From: Methylovulum psychrotolerans
Lineage (GTDB): Bacteria > Pseudomonadota > Gammaproteobacteria > Methylococcales > Methylomonadaceae
NCBI RefSeq assembly: GCF_002923755.1
Contig: NZ_PGFZ01000006.1
Location: forward strand, 118,956-182,955
Direction of reading: 5' to 3'
Length of the DNA stretch: 64,000 bases
The position numbers and the translations under genes are program-made. Below, in pieces: positions 8,901-17,960 of this stretch. The notes beneath the pieces were generated by a model. That model had not been told where the DNA came from. It searched no databases and saw only the letters and a list, made by a program, of their open reading frames with translations. The number at the start of each line of letters is the position of its first letter. Position 1 is the first letter of the stretch.

Positions 8901-10088
8901 TTACCTGCCACTATCGGTTAGGTTTACGGTGTAACGGACGCAAGGGTCTAGCGCGTTAAGCAGCAACTCCGCCTGTAATTTTAGCTCAGCAGGGGCGGCG
9001 GGTTTTAATTGCAACAAGCTTTGGGCGGCCACCCCATCGGGATGGAAATTCCATTCGGTAGGCGCGATAATCCGGTAATCGTACACCTTATTTTGCCTCA
9101 ACACCAAGCGATGTATTAATAAACCGCGCGCTGCCTGGATTTGTGCCAAGGCGTGACCGTCACAGCTTATGCTGTGGGCAGATACCGCCCCAGCATCTTG
9201 GCAAGCTAACAACTGCCTTAAACGGGTCGGCGTATCGGCCACCGCCAATAAACGGGCCACTAGGCGCACGATCAGGCCGTTGCCATAACGGCCTTGCAAT
9301 TCGACTATTAACGGTTGCGCCCGTTGGCGGTTTAATAACGTCGTTTCAAAACAACGGCCTTGCCAGTGCGGCAAGCGGCTAAAGGCAGTTAAATCTTGTT
9401 GCCGGATATATTCTAGCCACGCCGCCGCCTCCAACGGCGGCAAGCAAGCGACCTGATTTTGGCCGGATGCCGCCCATTCCCTGTCATAAACTTCCGCCAA
9501 CAAACGCGCCGGCAAGGCATTGCTTTGCCGTAGCCAAGCGCGTAATTGCGCCTCCGTCCTTAGCTGCTGAAAGTCGGCCAAGCCACCGTTAAAAAGCGCC
9601 GTGTCAATCAGGTCTGCCAATCCGTCAATAAGCCGCTGTAGCGGCACAATATCGGTCTCGGCACGGCTATCGAGTTTGAACGCCTCGCCGTGCCGGAATA
9701 ACTGCTGCTTAAACAACGCTATGGATTGCAATAATGCCGCCAAGGGTTTTTTATCTGGAACCGCACCGATAAGACCCGGCCAAGTTAATAAAATTGGCCA
9801 TGCGTGTTCGCGTAAGGTTTCAAGTTGCACCAGCATGTTGTGGGCATTATCGGCGGCGGGGTCGGCTGCTATGCCTAAGGCGGCACGGCAGGCCAGTAAG
9901 GCGGTATAGGCTTGGGCATTGCCGCACAGCGTAAAGAGCAAGGCTACGGTGTCGAGCAGTTGCTCCGGGCTTTTGCCCAACAGCAGTTGGCTGGCCGCTA
10001 TTATAGGACGGCTGGAGGCTATCGCCACACGGCAGGGCTTGCCTTCTTGGTGGTAAAGATCAATACTGAGGGAGCCTGCCAGCGTCAT
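8901..10088 (-). CDS. hupK: HupK/HoxV-like hydrogenase assembly protein
   Basis: A 395-residue protein occupying the HupK position between hybE and hypA. HupK/HoxV proteins resemble the hydrogenase large subunit and act as a scaffold during active-site assembly of oxygen-tolerant uptake hydrogenases. Here the C-terminal LNALDPCVRYTVNL recalls the large-subunit DPCxxC motif but with only the first cysteine kept, as expected for a non-catalytic relative. The N-terminal half is poorly conserved and Ala/Leu-rich. Start ATG 10088 overlaps the hybE stop (ATGA). Confidence 0.85.
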   Translation of the reverse strand: MTLAGSLSIDLYHQEGKPCRVAIASSRPIIAASQLLLGKSPEQLLDTVALLFTLCGNAQAYTALLACRAALGIAADPAADNAHNMLVQLETLREHAWPILLTWPGLIGAVPDKKPLAALLQSIALFKQQLFRHGEAFKLDSRAETDIVPLQRLIDGLADLIDTALFNGGLADFQQLRTEAQLRAWLRQSNALPARLLAEVYDREWAASGQNQVACLPPLEAAAWLEYIRQQDLTAFSRLPHWQGRCFETTLLNRQRAQPLIVELQGRYGNGLIVRLVARLLAVADTPTRLRQLLACQDAGAVSAHSISCDGHALAQIQAARGLLIHRLVLRQNKVYDYRIIAPTEWNFHPDGVAAQSLLQLKPAAPAELKLQAELLLNALDPCVRYTVNLTDSGR

Positions 10089-10555
10089 TCAGGGCTGTTG
10101 CTACGCATAGAACCGCGCAATATATTCCGGCGGCTGATGCCGTGTGGTGCAGGCACTGCCAATAAGCCTTGCAAAGCCGTTTGTGCCGAAATGACGGCGG
10201 CGGCTTGGCTATCGAACAGGAACATCGGCGAAAACAGGGAACAGGCCGCATACAGGCCGATGGCCGCTTCGCTGGCTACGGTAAACTCAAACAGCCCATA
10301 AGGGAAATGCCGCTCGATTTTACCGCCCGGCACCAGCCCCTGCCAAGTGCCATGCTGTCCGGGCACTAACAGCAAGTTCATAAACCACGGCGTAACCACT
10401 ATACCCAGCCAATCTGTCTCAACCGCCCTAAAGCCAATGGCTTGTACAGACAAGGCGTTATTCAGCACCGGCATTTCCTGCATACGCGTCGCTAAAATGT
10501 TGTTAAACACCGTTTCCAAGGCACAACCGAGCTGCTTGCCATCCTGCCAACGCAT
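10085..10555 (-). CDS. hybE: HybE/HupJ-family [NiFe]-hydrogenase chaperone
   Basis: A 156-residue HybE-family (HupJ/HoxT) assembly chaperone, recognised by ETDWLGIVVTPWFMNLLLVPG and the FEFTVASEAAIGLYAACSLFSPM stretch. Such proteins help protect or proofread Tat-exported hydrogenase subunits, and in aerobic hosts support assembly under oxygen. ATG 10555 overlaps the rubredoxin stop (TGATG), so I prefer it to the in-frame upstream codon at 10612 that lies within the rubredoxin gene. The C-terminus overlaps hupK by four bases. Confidence 0.9.
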   Translation of the reverse strand: MRWQDGKQLGCALETVFNNILATRMQEMPVLNNALSVQAIGFRAVETDWLGIVVTPWFMNLLLVPGQHGTWQGLVPGGKIERHFPYGLFEFTVASEAAIGLYAACSLFSPMFLFDSQAAAVISAQTALQGLLAVPAPHGISRRNILRGSMRSNSPE

Positions 10556-10776
10556 CAGCCGTCTACCAATAAAAAATCTTGTTTTGCCGCGCCGCATTGC
10601 GGGCAGCTCCAATGTGCCGGCAAGTCGGCGAACGCCGTACCGGACGGGATTTGCCAGACTTCATCACCCACTGCCGGGTCATAGACATACCAGCATATTT
10701 TGCATTCCAGCGTAGTCTCCGGCGGCAAGCTTAAGGCATCGCCCGCATAAGACCCGGCAAAAAACGGCACGCTCAC
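10555..10776 (-). CDS. hupI: HupI-type rubredoxin
   Basis: A small rubredoxin with two CxxC iron-ligand pairs (LECKICWYVYDP and HWSCPQCGAAK) around a mononuclear Fe(Cys)4 site. Hydrogenase-linked rubredoxins (HupI/HoxR) are found with oxygen-tolerant group 1 enzymes and are thought to supply electrons for repair or assembly of the small-subunit clusters under air. GTG 10776 is preferred because it overlaps the hupH stop (GTGA) and gives 73 residues, close to family length. An ATG at 10812 would add twelve residues inside hupH. Confidence 0.93.
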   Translation of the reverse strand: MSVPFFAGSYAGDALSLPPETTLECKICWYVYDPAVGDEVWQIPSGTAFADLPAHWSCPQCGAAKQDFLLVDG

Positions 10777-11621
10777 CAGTAGACCTGCATAATGTCCTGC
10801 AAACGCTGGCAACTGTCAGCAATGTCTTCCGGTGAAGCGCAGGCTACGCTAGGCACATCGCTGACTTCCAAGGTATTGAGGATTAAGGTGTCTTGCGAAT
10901 TAAAATACTGCACCCACCAGACAAACATTGTACCCGTGGCGGTAATCCGGCAATTGCCGTAGCCCCGCGAGAGTATCGTCACCGTACCTGTGCCTAGCCG
11001 TTGCGCTAAAAACAGCAAATCTTGTTCGGTTTGCGGCAACAAACTCAAATTGATGGTATGCGCCTCCCCGCCCGGCTGATAATCGGCAATTTTGGCGTTC
11101 AGCTCCGCCAGTAACGGCGGCGCATTCATCACCCCCACAGGCAGTTCTGTCCAGTGGGTGTCGATTTGCGTTGCCATACCCGCAAACGCCCCGTGCAGGA
11201 GTTGTGCGGGGATAATGCCGACCTCCAGCGTGTCTTTGACGATGTGCCGTTCGCTATTGAGGGTCTGCAAACGCCAAACACCAGCCAGTACCGATTCTTG
11301 GATACGGATTTCTTGGCTACCCGAACAAATGGCGCTGACCTCCCCCTCTCCCAGCAGTTCGTCGATAAACTGGCGGTTATCGGCAGACAATCCGCTCAAG
11401 TCATTTTCTGCCGTCAACAAGGGGAAGGCATTCAAGGCCTGTTGCAATTGCTGCACCGCATTTTTGGCCTGTGGCAACTGCGTTAGGCTTAATTGCGTTG
11501 ATAACTGCGGCATCCGATACGTCGCCATATCCTCCGGCATCGGCAAATACTCCAAGGCAACGCCGTCTTGTTCAGGCGGCTGGCTACCTTGGCCAAAAAT
11601 TGGCAGAGAGATTGAAGTCAT
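10773..11621 (-). CDS. hupH: HupH/HyaF hydrogenase expression/formation protein
   Basis: A 282-residue member of the HupH/HyaF family: N-terminal LEYLPMPEDMATYRMPQL, central LLGEGEVSAIC, WRLQTLNSERHIVKDTLEVG, and the C-terminal half with TVTILSRGYGNCRITATG and WWVQYFNSQDTLILNTLEVS. Members are needed for correct small-subunit iron-sulfur assembly, notably of oxygen-tolerant hydrogenases. It lies between hupG (84-base gap) and the rubredoxin gene (overlap). Confidence 0.93.
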   Translation of the reverse strand: MTSISLPIFGQGSQPPEQDGVALEYLPMPEDMATYRMPQLSTQLSLTQLPQAKNAVQQLQQALNAFPLLTAENDLSGLSADNRQFIDELLGEGEVSAICSGSQEIRIQESVLAGVWRLQTLNSERHIVKDTLEVGIIPAQLLHGAFAGMATQIDTHWTELPVGVMNAPPLLAELNAKIADYQPGGEAHTINLSLLPQTEQDLLFLAQRLGTGTVTILSRGYGNCRITATGTMFVWWVQYFNSQDTLILNTLEVSDVPSVACASPEDIADSCQRLQDIMQVYW

Positions 11622-11704
11622 AATAATCGGGGTTTAAAAGGCTGAAAAGATAGGCTGGGGGGGCTTTGGTTATTTGGCAAAACCACAGGCTGTGCTGCCA
11701 CGAC

Positions 11705-12124
11705 TCAATGGGCGGCTTGGCAAACCCTATCCAAATCAAATTTGGGGGGTATGCTAGGGGGGCTACTGAGAATCTTGGCGGTTTCTTGCATAAATTCCTG
11801 CCAGTCGCGGATACCCGTAATAACGCCTAAATAATCGCCATTGCGCAAAAACACCAGCGACGGCCAACCCGTAAAGCGGAACCGCGCCTGTAATTCGCGT
11901 TCGATAGGTTTGGCGATCAGCGCCGCTTGCAACTGGCCACCAACCGCTTTCAGCAATTCCGGCAGGATCACCGCGACATCGTTGCTTTCGGGAAATTGGC
12001 TGGGGTCGTTACTGAAAAACAGCACCACGGTTTTATGGCTATAGACAAAGAAATCGTAATTGTCGGCATCCAGTACCGGATAACCGTACCGGGTAGTCAA
12101 TTGGGCAAGCAAGGGTGAACTCAT
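11705..12124 (-). CDS. hupG: HupG/HyaE thioredoxin-like hydrogenase chaperone
   Basis: A 139-residue HyaE/HupG protein with a thioredoxin-like fold but no CxxC active site: KTVVLFFSNDPSQFPESND, RFRFTGWPSLVFLRNGDYLG and VITGIRDWQEF match the family. HyaE-type chaperones bind the Tat signal of the small subunit before export. Its ATG overlaps the hupF stop (ATGA). Confidence 0.92.
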   Translation of the reverse strand: MSSPLLAQLTTRYGYPVLDADNYDFFVYSHKTVVLFFSNDPSQFPESNDVAVILPELLKAVGGQLQAALIAKPIERELQARFRFTGWPSLVFLRNGDYLGVITGIRDWQEFMQETAKILSSPPSIPPKFDLDRVCQAAH

Positions 12125-12429
12125 GATAATAAAAACTCCGGCAAGGGCGGTTCCCGACCGACCAAGTCGGCGAAAAGGTCATCTATTTGGCTTTGTTCTA
12201 TAGGGTGCTGGCCCATGATCAAGTGCATGGCTTCCAAGGCATCGGCGATTTGCCGGGCTTTTTCTTCACTCAGCACTTCCCTGGCGGTGTCAAGAAACAC
12301 CAACACCCAAGTGCCGACAGGTTGCGCACCGACCAACAGCAGATCAACCAGCGTATCACCGCCACGGTAGCGGCACAGGGCCGTATCGCCCTGTAGACCG
12401 ATAACTTGCATGGGCAGGCCGATACACAT
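12121..12429 (-). CDS. hupF: HupF, HypC-family chaperone for HupL
   Basis: A 102-residue HypC/HupF-family protein starting MCIGLPMQVIGLQG, with the functional Cys2 and the conserved VGTWVLVFLDTAREVLSEE. It is longer than HypC and ends in an acidic extension, the HupF form that stabilises the HupL precursor, particularly when oxygen is present. It overlaps hupD (TGATG) and hupG (ATGA). Confidence 0.94.
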   Translation of the reverse strand: MCIGLPMQVIGLQGDTALCRYRGGDTLVDLLLVGAQPVGTWVLVFLDTAREVLSEEKARQIADALEAMHLIMGQHPIEQSQIDDLFADLVGREPPLPEFLLS

Positions 12430-13100
12430 CAGTATTTGCCCCGATAATCGACATCCACCCGCAAAGTACAGCCTTCCGCCGAAGGCGGCGCAGATACGGT
12501 AAAATCAACGGCCTGTAAAACCCGCCCGTCACCCATCCGGCAAGCTTCGTCCGCACTGGGGCGTTCTTGTTCGTAACGGCGCAGATCCAGCACCGGGTCG
12601 GCCAAGCTAGCTACCGTCCGGGTAGGTTCGGCACTGATGCCAAAACCTGCCAGATAAACCAAAGCCATTGCTATAGCGGGTTGGATTTGGGCTTTAATCT
12701 GTGGCCGCAAGCTGCCGCCATAATCGTCCAATTCCACCGGCTGTACGCCAACCAACAACAAATGCTGCGGATAAGCGCCGAGCATTTGCGCCATCGCCAA
12801 CACTTCTTGGAAGCCGGTCTGGTGCAGGCTCATTTTTTTTGCGCCCAAAAAATTCGGCACATCGGCGTTTTCCAGGCATTTTAACGTTGCTGGCGGCAGG
12901 CCGTAATCGATCGCGTCGAACACGACCAAAATATCGGCGGCCTGCACATGTTCGACCAGATAGACACCTTGGGTGCCACCATCCAACACCGTGACGTTAT
13001 CAGGGAAACGGTAGTGCTGTTGCAGATGCCCGATGACCCGGACACCAAAGCCTTCATCAGCCCACAGCACATTGCCTATGCCTAACAGTAACACCTTCAT
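12429..13100 (-). CDS. hupD: HupD hydrogenase maturation endopeptidase
   Basis: HupD removes the C-terminal peptide of HupL after nickel insertion. The nickel-sensing residues are visible: Glu in NVLWADEGFGV, Asp in VVFDAIDYG, His in MSLHQTGFQ. The family core is about 165 residues. This one is 223, and the extra part after about residue 165 (RTVASLADPVLDLRRYEQER to the end) is a C-terminal extension. ATG 13100 was chosen. A TTG at 13106 overlapping the hupC stop is also in frame. Confidence 0.95.
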   Translation of the reverse strand: MKVLLLGIGNVLWADEGFGVRVIGHLQQHYRFPDNVTVLDGGTQGVYLVEHVQAADILVVFDAIDYGLPPATLKCLENADVPNFLGAKKMSLHQTGFQEVLAMAQMLGAYPQHLLLVGVQPVELDDYGGSLRPQIKAQIQPAIAMALVYLAGFGISAEPTRTVASLADPVLDLRRYEQERPSADEACRMGDGRVLQAVDFTVSAPPSAEGCTLRVDVDYRGKY

Positions 13101-13102
13101 AG

Positions 13103-13813
13103 TCAATGCACATCATCCAGCGGTTTATCGTCTTTAAACGTGCGCCAGCCCGTCACCATCGTCGATAAGAGGCTTTGCCGGGACACTTTATCCTCCCGCA
13201 CCGCGACATAAATATGGATCAGCACAAAACAGACGATCAGCCACATGACCAGATGATGCCAACTATGTACGCTTTGGCTACCGCCAAACAGCGGCAAAAC
13301 CCAAGAGCTGAATAAGCTATATTGCCAAGAGCCTTGCCCAGTCCCTTCGCCATACAGCGCAAAGCCAGTGATGACCATAAACAGCGAACCCCAGACAAAG
13401 GCGAAGTGCATGGCCAGCAAGGCCAAAGGATTATGGCCGGCATATTTGCGCGGCTCTTTGGCTAAAAAGGCGTACCAGAGGATTTCATGGCCGACACCTT
13501 GCCAAAACACCTTGGACAATAACGGCGGCTGAAAGATTTCCTTGGCATAGCCGTTCCCCGCGTACGCCCAGTACAGCCGGAACAACAAGCCTATCGCCAA
13601 CAGATAGCCAGCGGCAAAATGCCCGAAGCGGATGTAACCCATCAGAAAATGTTCGGAGGCTTCACCGCCTACCGAAGCCAGCGGCGCGGCGATGAAATAG
13701 CCTGTTAAGATCAAGGTCAGGATCAGCAGGGCGTTTAAGCCGTGCCATAACCGGATGGGTTTTTCATAGACATATACCGCTGGCAGCGGGGTGTTTACTG
13801 TAGGCTCGGTCAT
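13103..13813 (-). CDS. hupC: HupC, di-haem cytochrome b subunit of uptake hydrogenase
   Basis: HupC anchors the HupSL dimer in the cytoplasmic membrane and passes electrons from H2 to quinone. The 236-residue protein has four hydrophobic segments and the histidines expected to ligate two b haems (RLWHGLNAL, RFGHFAAGY, SWHHLVMWL), with the conserved LILTGYFI of helix 1. It lies between hupE (nine-base gap) and hupD. Confidence 0.95.
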   Translation of the reverse strand: MTEPTVNTPLPAVYVYEKPIRLWHGLNALLILTLILTGYFIAAPLASVGGEASEHFLMGYIRFGHFAAGYLLAIGLLFRLYWAYAGNGYAKEIFQPPLLSKVFWQGVGHEILWYAFLAKEPRKYAGHNPLALLAMHFAFVWGSLFMVITGFALYGEGTGQGSWQYSLFSSWVLPLFGGSQSVHSWHHLVMWLIVCFVLIHIYVAVREDKVSRQSLLSTMVTGWRTFKDDKPLDDVH

Positions 13814-13822
13814 GGCAATTCC

Positions 13823-14422
13823 TTAGGCGCTGAATAACAGCCAAACCCCGGTCAGGCCGGTCAGCGTACCGTAAAGGTGGAGCAAGCCGATCGCATGGCC
13901 GCGTCGGGCGACCCAGCCTAAAATCCACCCTAAGCCTAACAGGATTGCCGTAGCCGCCACCATTCCGGTCATATAAGCCACCCCGGACACAGCAAGCGGC
14001 ATTTCGCTGCCGTGCGCCAAGCCGTGCAGGGCGGCAAAAACCGCCACCGCCACCCAAAGCCAGGGCTGTGGTACCCGCTGCGTACCGCAGCCCAACGCGG
14101 TGCCGACTGCCAGCAACGAGACGATAAGCCCGGTCTCGACATAAACAAAGCGCCCACCCGCCAAGCCGAATAACGCCCCCGCCACCATGAACACCAAAAA
14201 TAGCAAAACGGCTAGGCCGGCCAGACGGTGGTTCTGGGTACTGGCCCACAGACCTAAACCTAACATCACCAGACAGTGATCCAGCCCCAAAAACGGATGC
14301 AGAAAGCCGTGGCTAAAGCCATCGGTAGCTAACAGGCCAGTATGTGCCGATACGCTATGGGAAAACGCCAACAAGCCGCCCAAGGACAAGCATTGCAACG
14401 TGATTCTGTGCCAATCGTTCAT
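13823..14422 (-). CDS. hupE: HupE/UreJ-family nickel permease-like protein
   Basis: A 199-residue integral membrane protein of the HupE/UreJ family, which mediates nickel entry in several proteobacteria. It has an N-terminal signal-like segment ending SVSAHTG, then the diagnostic HPFLGLDHCLVMLG with the metal-binding histidines and a second HGLAHGSEMP motif, and six or so hydrophobic helices. ATG 14422 has a clear GGAG Shine-Dalgarno. It lies eleven bases after hupL, so nickel supply is probably co-expressed with the enzyme. Confidence 0.92.
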   Translation of the reverse strand: MNDWHRITLQCLSLGGLLAFSHSVSAHTGLLATDGFSHGFLHPFLGLDHCLVMLGLGLWASTQNHRLAGLAVLLFLVFMVAGALFGLAGGRFVYVETGLIVSLLAVGTALGCGTQRVPQPWLWVAVAVFAALHGLAHGSEMPLAVSGVAYMTGMVAATAILLGLGWILGWVARRGHAIGLLHLYGTLTGLTGVWLLFSA

Positions 14423-14433
14423 AAAAAATCTCC

Positions 14434-16230
14434 TCAACGGACTTTGACTTGGGTTAATTCGCTGCCGTCCGGGCTGATGATATGCGTGGAACACGCCAGA
14501 CACGGATCAAAACTATGCAAGGTACGCAAAATTTCCACGGGTTCTTCGGGGCGTTCCACCTTGGTGTTCATTAAGGCGGCTTCAAAAGCCCCGATGTTGC
14601 CTTGGTCATCACGCGGCGAACCGTTCCAAGTGGTGGGGACTACGCATTGGTAATTGGCGATTTTGGTATTTTCGATTTTCAGCCAATGCCCTAACGCCCC
14701 ACGCGGCGCTTCGGTGAAGCCCACCCCTTTGACGCTGCTAGGCCAAGTTTGCGGGTCCCATTTGGTGACATTGGCCGTCGCCAAATCGCCCGCTTTAATA
14801 TTGGCCATCATTTTGTCCATAAAATAGCGCATCTTGCCAGCCGCCCATTGTGCTTCCAAACCCCGCGCCGCCGTCCTGCCTAAGGTCGAGAACAAGGCGG
14901 TGACGGGTACGTCCAGCGTTTTCAAAACAAAGTTAATTTGTTCGGTGATTTCCTTATCGCCTTGCGCATAACCGATGACATACCGCGCCAACGGCCCTAC
15001 TTCCATCGCATGGCCGCGCCAACGCGGGGCCTTGATCCAAGAATATTTGGCGGCTTCGTCCAGTTCTTTAATATGGGTGCGGTCGCCTTTGGTATTCGGC
15101 CCCAGCTTATAATTAGGTTCGGTGATGCCGTCCCAAGGGTGCAGGCCCAATGATTCGTCAGGGTAACGGTACCACGAGTGCGGGATGAACTCTTTGATTT
15201 GCTCAGGGTCGGTCAAATCGACTTCATGGACTTTCGTCAAATCGCCGTTGATGATCGCCCCGCGCGGCATCAGCAAATTTGCCGCCGAATAATCGTTGGC
15301 GTTATCGGGGATGTCGCCGTAAGACAACAGGCTTTGCCCGGAGATGCCGCCGCCGTACAGCCAGCCTTTATAAAACTGGGCAATCGCCAATAAATCGGGG
15401 ATATACACTTGGTCGATAAAGGTGATGGTGCGGTCGATAATCGACGACACCAAATTCAGGCGTTCCATATTGATCGCACCCACTGCGCCGATGCCATCGA
15501 TATTAATCGCGCAAGGCACACCACCGACCAGCCAGTTCGGATGCGGGTCTTTGCCCCCGAAGATCGTGCGGATTTTCATAATATCTTTTTGAAAATCCAA
15601 GGCTTCCAGATAGTGGGTCACCGCCATCAAATCGGCTTCCGGCGACAACAAATAAGCCGGATTTGTCCAATAACCGTTTTTAAACGGCCCTAATTGCCCG
15701 GATTCGACAAATTTTAACAAGCGGTTTTGAGTGTCACGGAAGTAACCGGGCGACGATTTAGGGTTATGCGGCGAGATGGACTGTTGCAACGCCGAAGTCG
15801 CCGCCGGGTCAGCTTTCAGGGCATTGACCGGATTCACCCAATCCAAGGCGTGCAAATGGTAAAAATGCACCAGATGGTCTTGCACTTGCAGGCTTAACTG
15901 CATCAGGTTGCGTATTGAATTGGCGTTTTCAGGAATCTGTATTTTTAACGCATCTTCCACAGCGCGTACCGAAGTCAAGGCATGAGTCCCGGTGCAGACC
16001 CCGCAGATACGCTGCACAAACGCCCAAGCATCGCGCGGGTCGCGGCCTTTGAGGATCACTTCCAAGCCCCGCCACATCGTGCCGCTGGAAATGGCGTTGC
16101 GGATGATATTATCCTCATCAATATTGACTTCACAGCGCATGTGGCCTTCGATACGGGTGACCGGATCGACTACAACGCGGCGGCCCGCGTCATTTAAGTT
16201 AAAGCCGTTAGGGGTTTTGGTGACGGTCAT
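14434..16230 (-). CDS. hupL: HupL, [NiFe]-hydrogenase large subunit
   Basis: The 598-residue catalytic subunit. The L1 motif [15 protein letters not shown] and L2 motif [11 protein letters not shown] supply the four cysteines that bind nickel and iron. The 15 residues after the final His ([15 protein letters not shown]) are the tail cut off by HupD. The length and [11 protein letters not shown]-type insertions match group 1 membrane-bound uptake hydrogenases. Its ATG overlaps the hupS stop (TAATG-type junction). The protein has no export signal and should cross with HupS by the Tat route. Confidence 0.98.
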   Translation of the reverse strand: MTVTKTPNGFNLNDAGRRVVVDPVTRIEGHMRCEVNIDEDNIIRNAISSGTMWRGLEVILKGRDPRDAWAFVQRICGVCTGTHALTSVRAVEDALKIQIPENANSIRNLMQLSLQVQDHLVHFYHLHALDWVNPVNALKADPAATSALQQSISPHNPKSSPGYFRDTQNRLLKFVESGQLGPFKNGYWTNPAYLLSPEADLMAVTHYLEALDFQKDIMKIRTIFGGKDPHPNWLVGGVPCAINIDGIGAVGAINMERLNLVSSIIDRTITFIDQVYIPDLLAIAQFYKGWLYGGGISGQSLLSYGDIPDNANDYSAANLLMPRGAIINGDLTKVHEVDLTDPEQIKEFIPHSWYRYPDESLGLHPWDGITEPNYKLGPNTKGDRTHIKELDEAAKYSWIKAPRWRGHAMEVGPLARYVIGYAQGDKEITEQINFVLKTLDVPVTALFSTLGRTAARGLEAQWAAGKMRYFMDKMMANIKAGDLATANVTKWDPQTWPSSVKGVGFTEAPRGALGHWLKIENTKIANYQCVVPTTWNGSPRDDQGNIGAFEAALMNTKVERPEEPVEILRTLHSFDPCLACSTHIISPDGSELTQVKVR

Positions 16231-17306
16231 TAGCGTTCTGCTCCTGGTTGTTTGGCACGGTTCAGTGCGGTCAAGCCCGCATGAGCGGCAATGCCGACCC
16301 CGACGACAGCCGCCGCCGTACCGCCGACCGTATCAGCGTTGGCTTCAATGCCGAATTGGTTAATATCGGTGAGGCGTTCATAAAAACTGCCTTTATCCCA
16401 GAAACCGTCTTCAGAACAACCGATACAGCCGTGACCGGATTGGATAGGAAAGGACAAGCCCTCGTTCCAACGCACGGTTGAGCAAGCGTTATAAGTGGTC
16501 GGCCCCTTACAGCCCATTTTGTATAGGCAATGGCCTTGCCTTGCCGCTTCATCATCCCAGTGTTCGACAAATTGCCCGGCATCAAAATGTGGCCTTCTAT
16601 AGCATTTGTCATGGATGCGCTGGCTGTAGAACATTTGCGGACGGCCTTGCCTGTCCAAAGTCGGCAACTTGTCGAAGGTCAACAAATACGCCACCACCGC
16701 CGTCATTACTTCGGCAATTGGCGGGCAACCGGGGACTTTGATGATCGGCTTGTCGGCCAGTCCCGGCACTTTATGTACGGGTGTGGCTTGGGTCGGATTC
16801 GGTTTGGCGGCTTGCACACATCCCCACGACGCGCAAGACCCCCAAGAAATGATGGCTTTGCAGCTTTCCGCCGCATATTTGAGCTGCTCGACAAAAGGCC
16901 GGCCCCCAATAATGCAATACATGCCGTCTTCCGCCAGCGGCGGATTGCCTTCCACCGCCAAGATATAGTTACCTTTATATTTCTCGACAATTTCATCAAT
17001 AATGGCTTCGGCATTATGCCCGGCCGCCGCCATAATGGTGTCGTCGTAATCTAGCGACAACATCGACAAGATCACGTCTTTGGCTAACGGGTGGCCGGAA
17101 CGGATAAACGATTCCGAGCAGCAGGTGCACTCCAAGCCATGTAACCACAGCACCGGGATACGCGGCTTGGTTTCCATCGCATGGGCGATTTTGGGGGCGA
17201 AAGCGGGGGCAAGCCCTAAGGATGCCGCCGTCAGGCTACAGAATTTAAGAAAACTGCGGCGGGTAATGCCTTGCCTACGCATGACATCGTAAAAAGTCTC
17301 ATTCAT
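16230..17306 (-). CDS. hupS: HupS, [NiFe]-hydrogenase small subunit, oxygen-tolerant type
   Basis: The 358-residue iron-sulfur subunit. It begins with a Tat signal ([12 protein letters not shown], cleavage near residue 43) and ends with a hydrophobic anchor (about 325-345). The proximal-cluster region holds six cysteines: C60, C62, C63 in [13 protein letters not shown]158 and C163 in [11 protein letters not shown], and one in VPGCPP. Two of these, C62 and C163, are the supernumerary residues that form the [4Fe-3S] cluster of oxygen-tolerant group 1d hydrogenases. Standard enzymes have Gly at both. Downstream cysteines for the medial and distal clusters ([11 protein letters not shown]) are present. 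First gene of the leftward locus. Confidence 0.98.
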   Translation of the reverse strand: MNETFYDVMRRQGITRRSFLKFCSLTAASLGLAPAFAPKIAHAMETKPRIPVLWLHGLECTCCSESFIRSGHPLAKDVILSMLSLDYDDTIMAAAGHNAEAIIDEIVEKYKGNYILAVEGNPPLAEDGMYCIIGGRPFVEQLKYAAESCKAIISWGSCASWGCVQAAKPNPTQATPVHKVPGLADKPIIKVPGCPPIAEVMTAVVAYLLTFDKLPTLDRQGRPQMFYSQRIHDKCYRRPHFDAGQFVEHWDDEAARQGHCLYKMGCKGPTTYNACSTVRWNEGLSFPIQSGHGCIGCSEDGFWDKGSFYERLTDINQFGIEANADTVGGTAAAVVGVGIAAHAGLTALNRAKQPGAER

Positions 17307-17960
17307 TCAGGAACTCCTGGCGTTCTCAGTACCGCATTTCCGACCCGACTTTTTTCTTGATCTGCCGCCGCCTGATGGGGGCGGTGGCTTTGTCGCTTGG
17401 AAGCGCTGATGTATTTGCTTATTATTGTTTTGGCACAGTGATGGCTATTGCCAAATAGCTGATCCTGCGTTGCAGTCAAAAAGCAACATTTATGCCGGAT
17501 AAATGCCAGACTAAAAACCTTTATAAAAGCAGGGGAAATAGGGGATGCCGCCGCTGTAAAAGCGGTTATGTCATGTCGCTTATATGACAAAAGTGACAAA
17601 TGGCGGGGTGAATTGCTTGAAAGCCTACGCGGACGTTTCGGCTTCACCAAACGCCATGACCGTTATAGGACGAGGAAGCTGTTAAATCCGAATCTGGCCA
17701 GGATTGCCGCCAATAAACGGCAACGCTTGCCGGAATGGCGGTGTAAAAAGATAACCCCCCCCCGCTTACCTTAAATAACGGTTTCTTGTTGGTTAACAGG
17801 TAGTATCAAACAGGTGTTTTCTATCGGTTTGTGAAATCATACCTGAGTACAGATGTAGTTTATCACTAAAAATATCGAAAAATCATCAAGAAATAAACTT
17901 TTAGTTTTTTTAAAGGTGTTGACGGATTATACTGATGCCCCATCATAGAACAAGGGCGAC
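17307..17960. promoter_or_regulatory. 654-base divergent regulatory gap between hupS and the 585-residue protein gene
   Basis: No convincing gene is seen here. The region must hold the promoter for the leftward hup locus and one for the rightward gene at 17961. Visible structure: an inverted repeat TTTGGCA/TGCCAAA (17429-17435 and 17449-17455), and, inside it on the plus strand, TGGCAC-N5-TGGCT (17431-17446), one base off the sigma-54 consensus but pointing away from hupS. A TATACT at 17928-17933, 27 bases before the downstream ATG, could be a -10 element although no good -35 is present. The last 150 bases are AT-rich. Confidence 0.4.
17429..17455. repeat. inverted repeat TTTGGCA-N13-TGCCAAA, possible operator
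   Basis: A perfect seven-base inverted repeat with a 13-base spacer, about 123 bases upstream of the hupS start. Spacing of one to two helical turns between half-site centres would suit a dimeric LysR- or response-regulator-type protein. No regulator gene for it (such as hoxA or hupR) is in the window. Function is inference. Confidence 0.3.

Noticed and set aside
17303-17650. 115-residue minus-strand ORF ending at the hupS start with an ATGA-type overlap
   Set aside because: Composition is low-complexity Ser/His/Lys-rich with no domain, and it lies across the region expected to hold the hupS promoter. The overlap with hupS is not enough.
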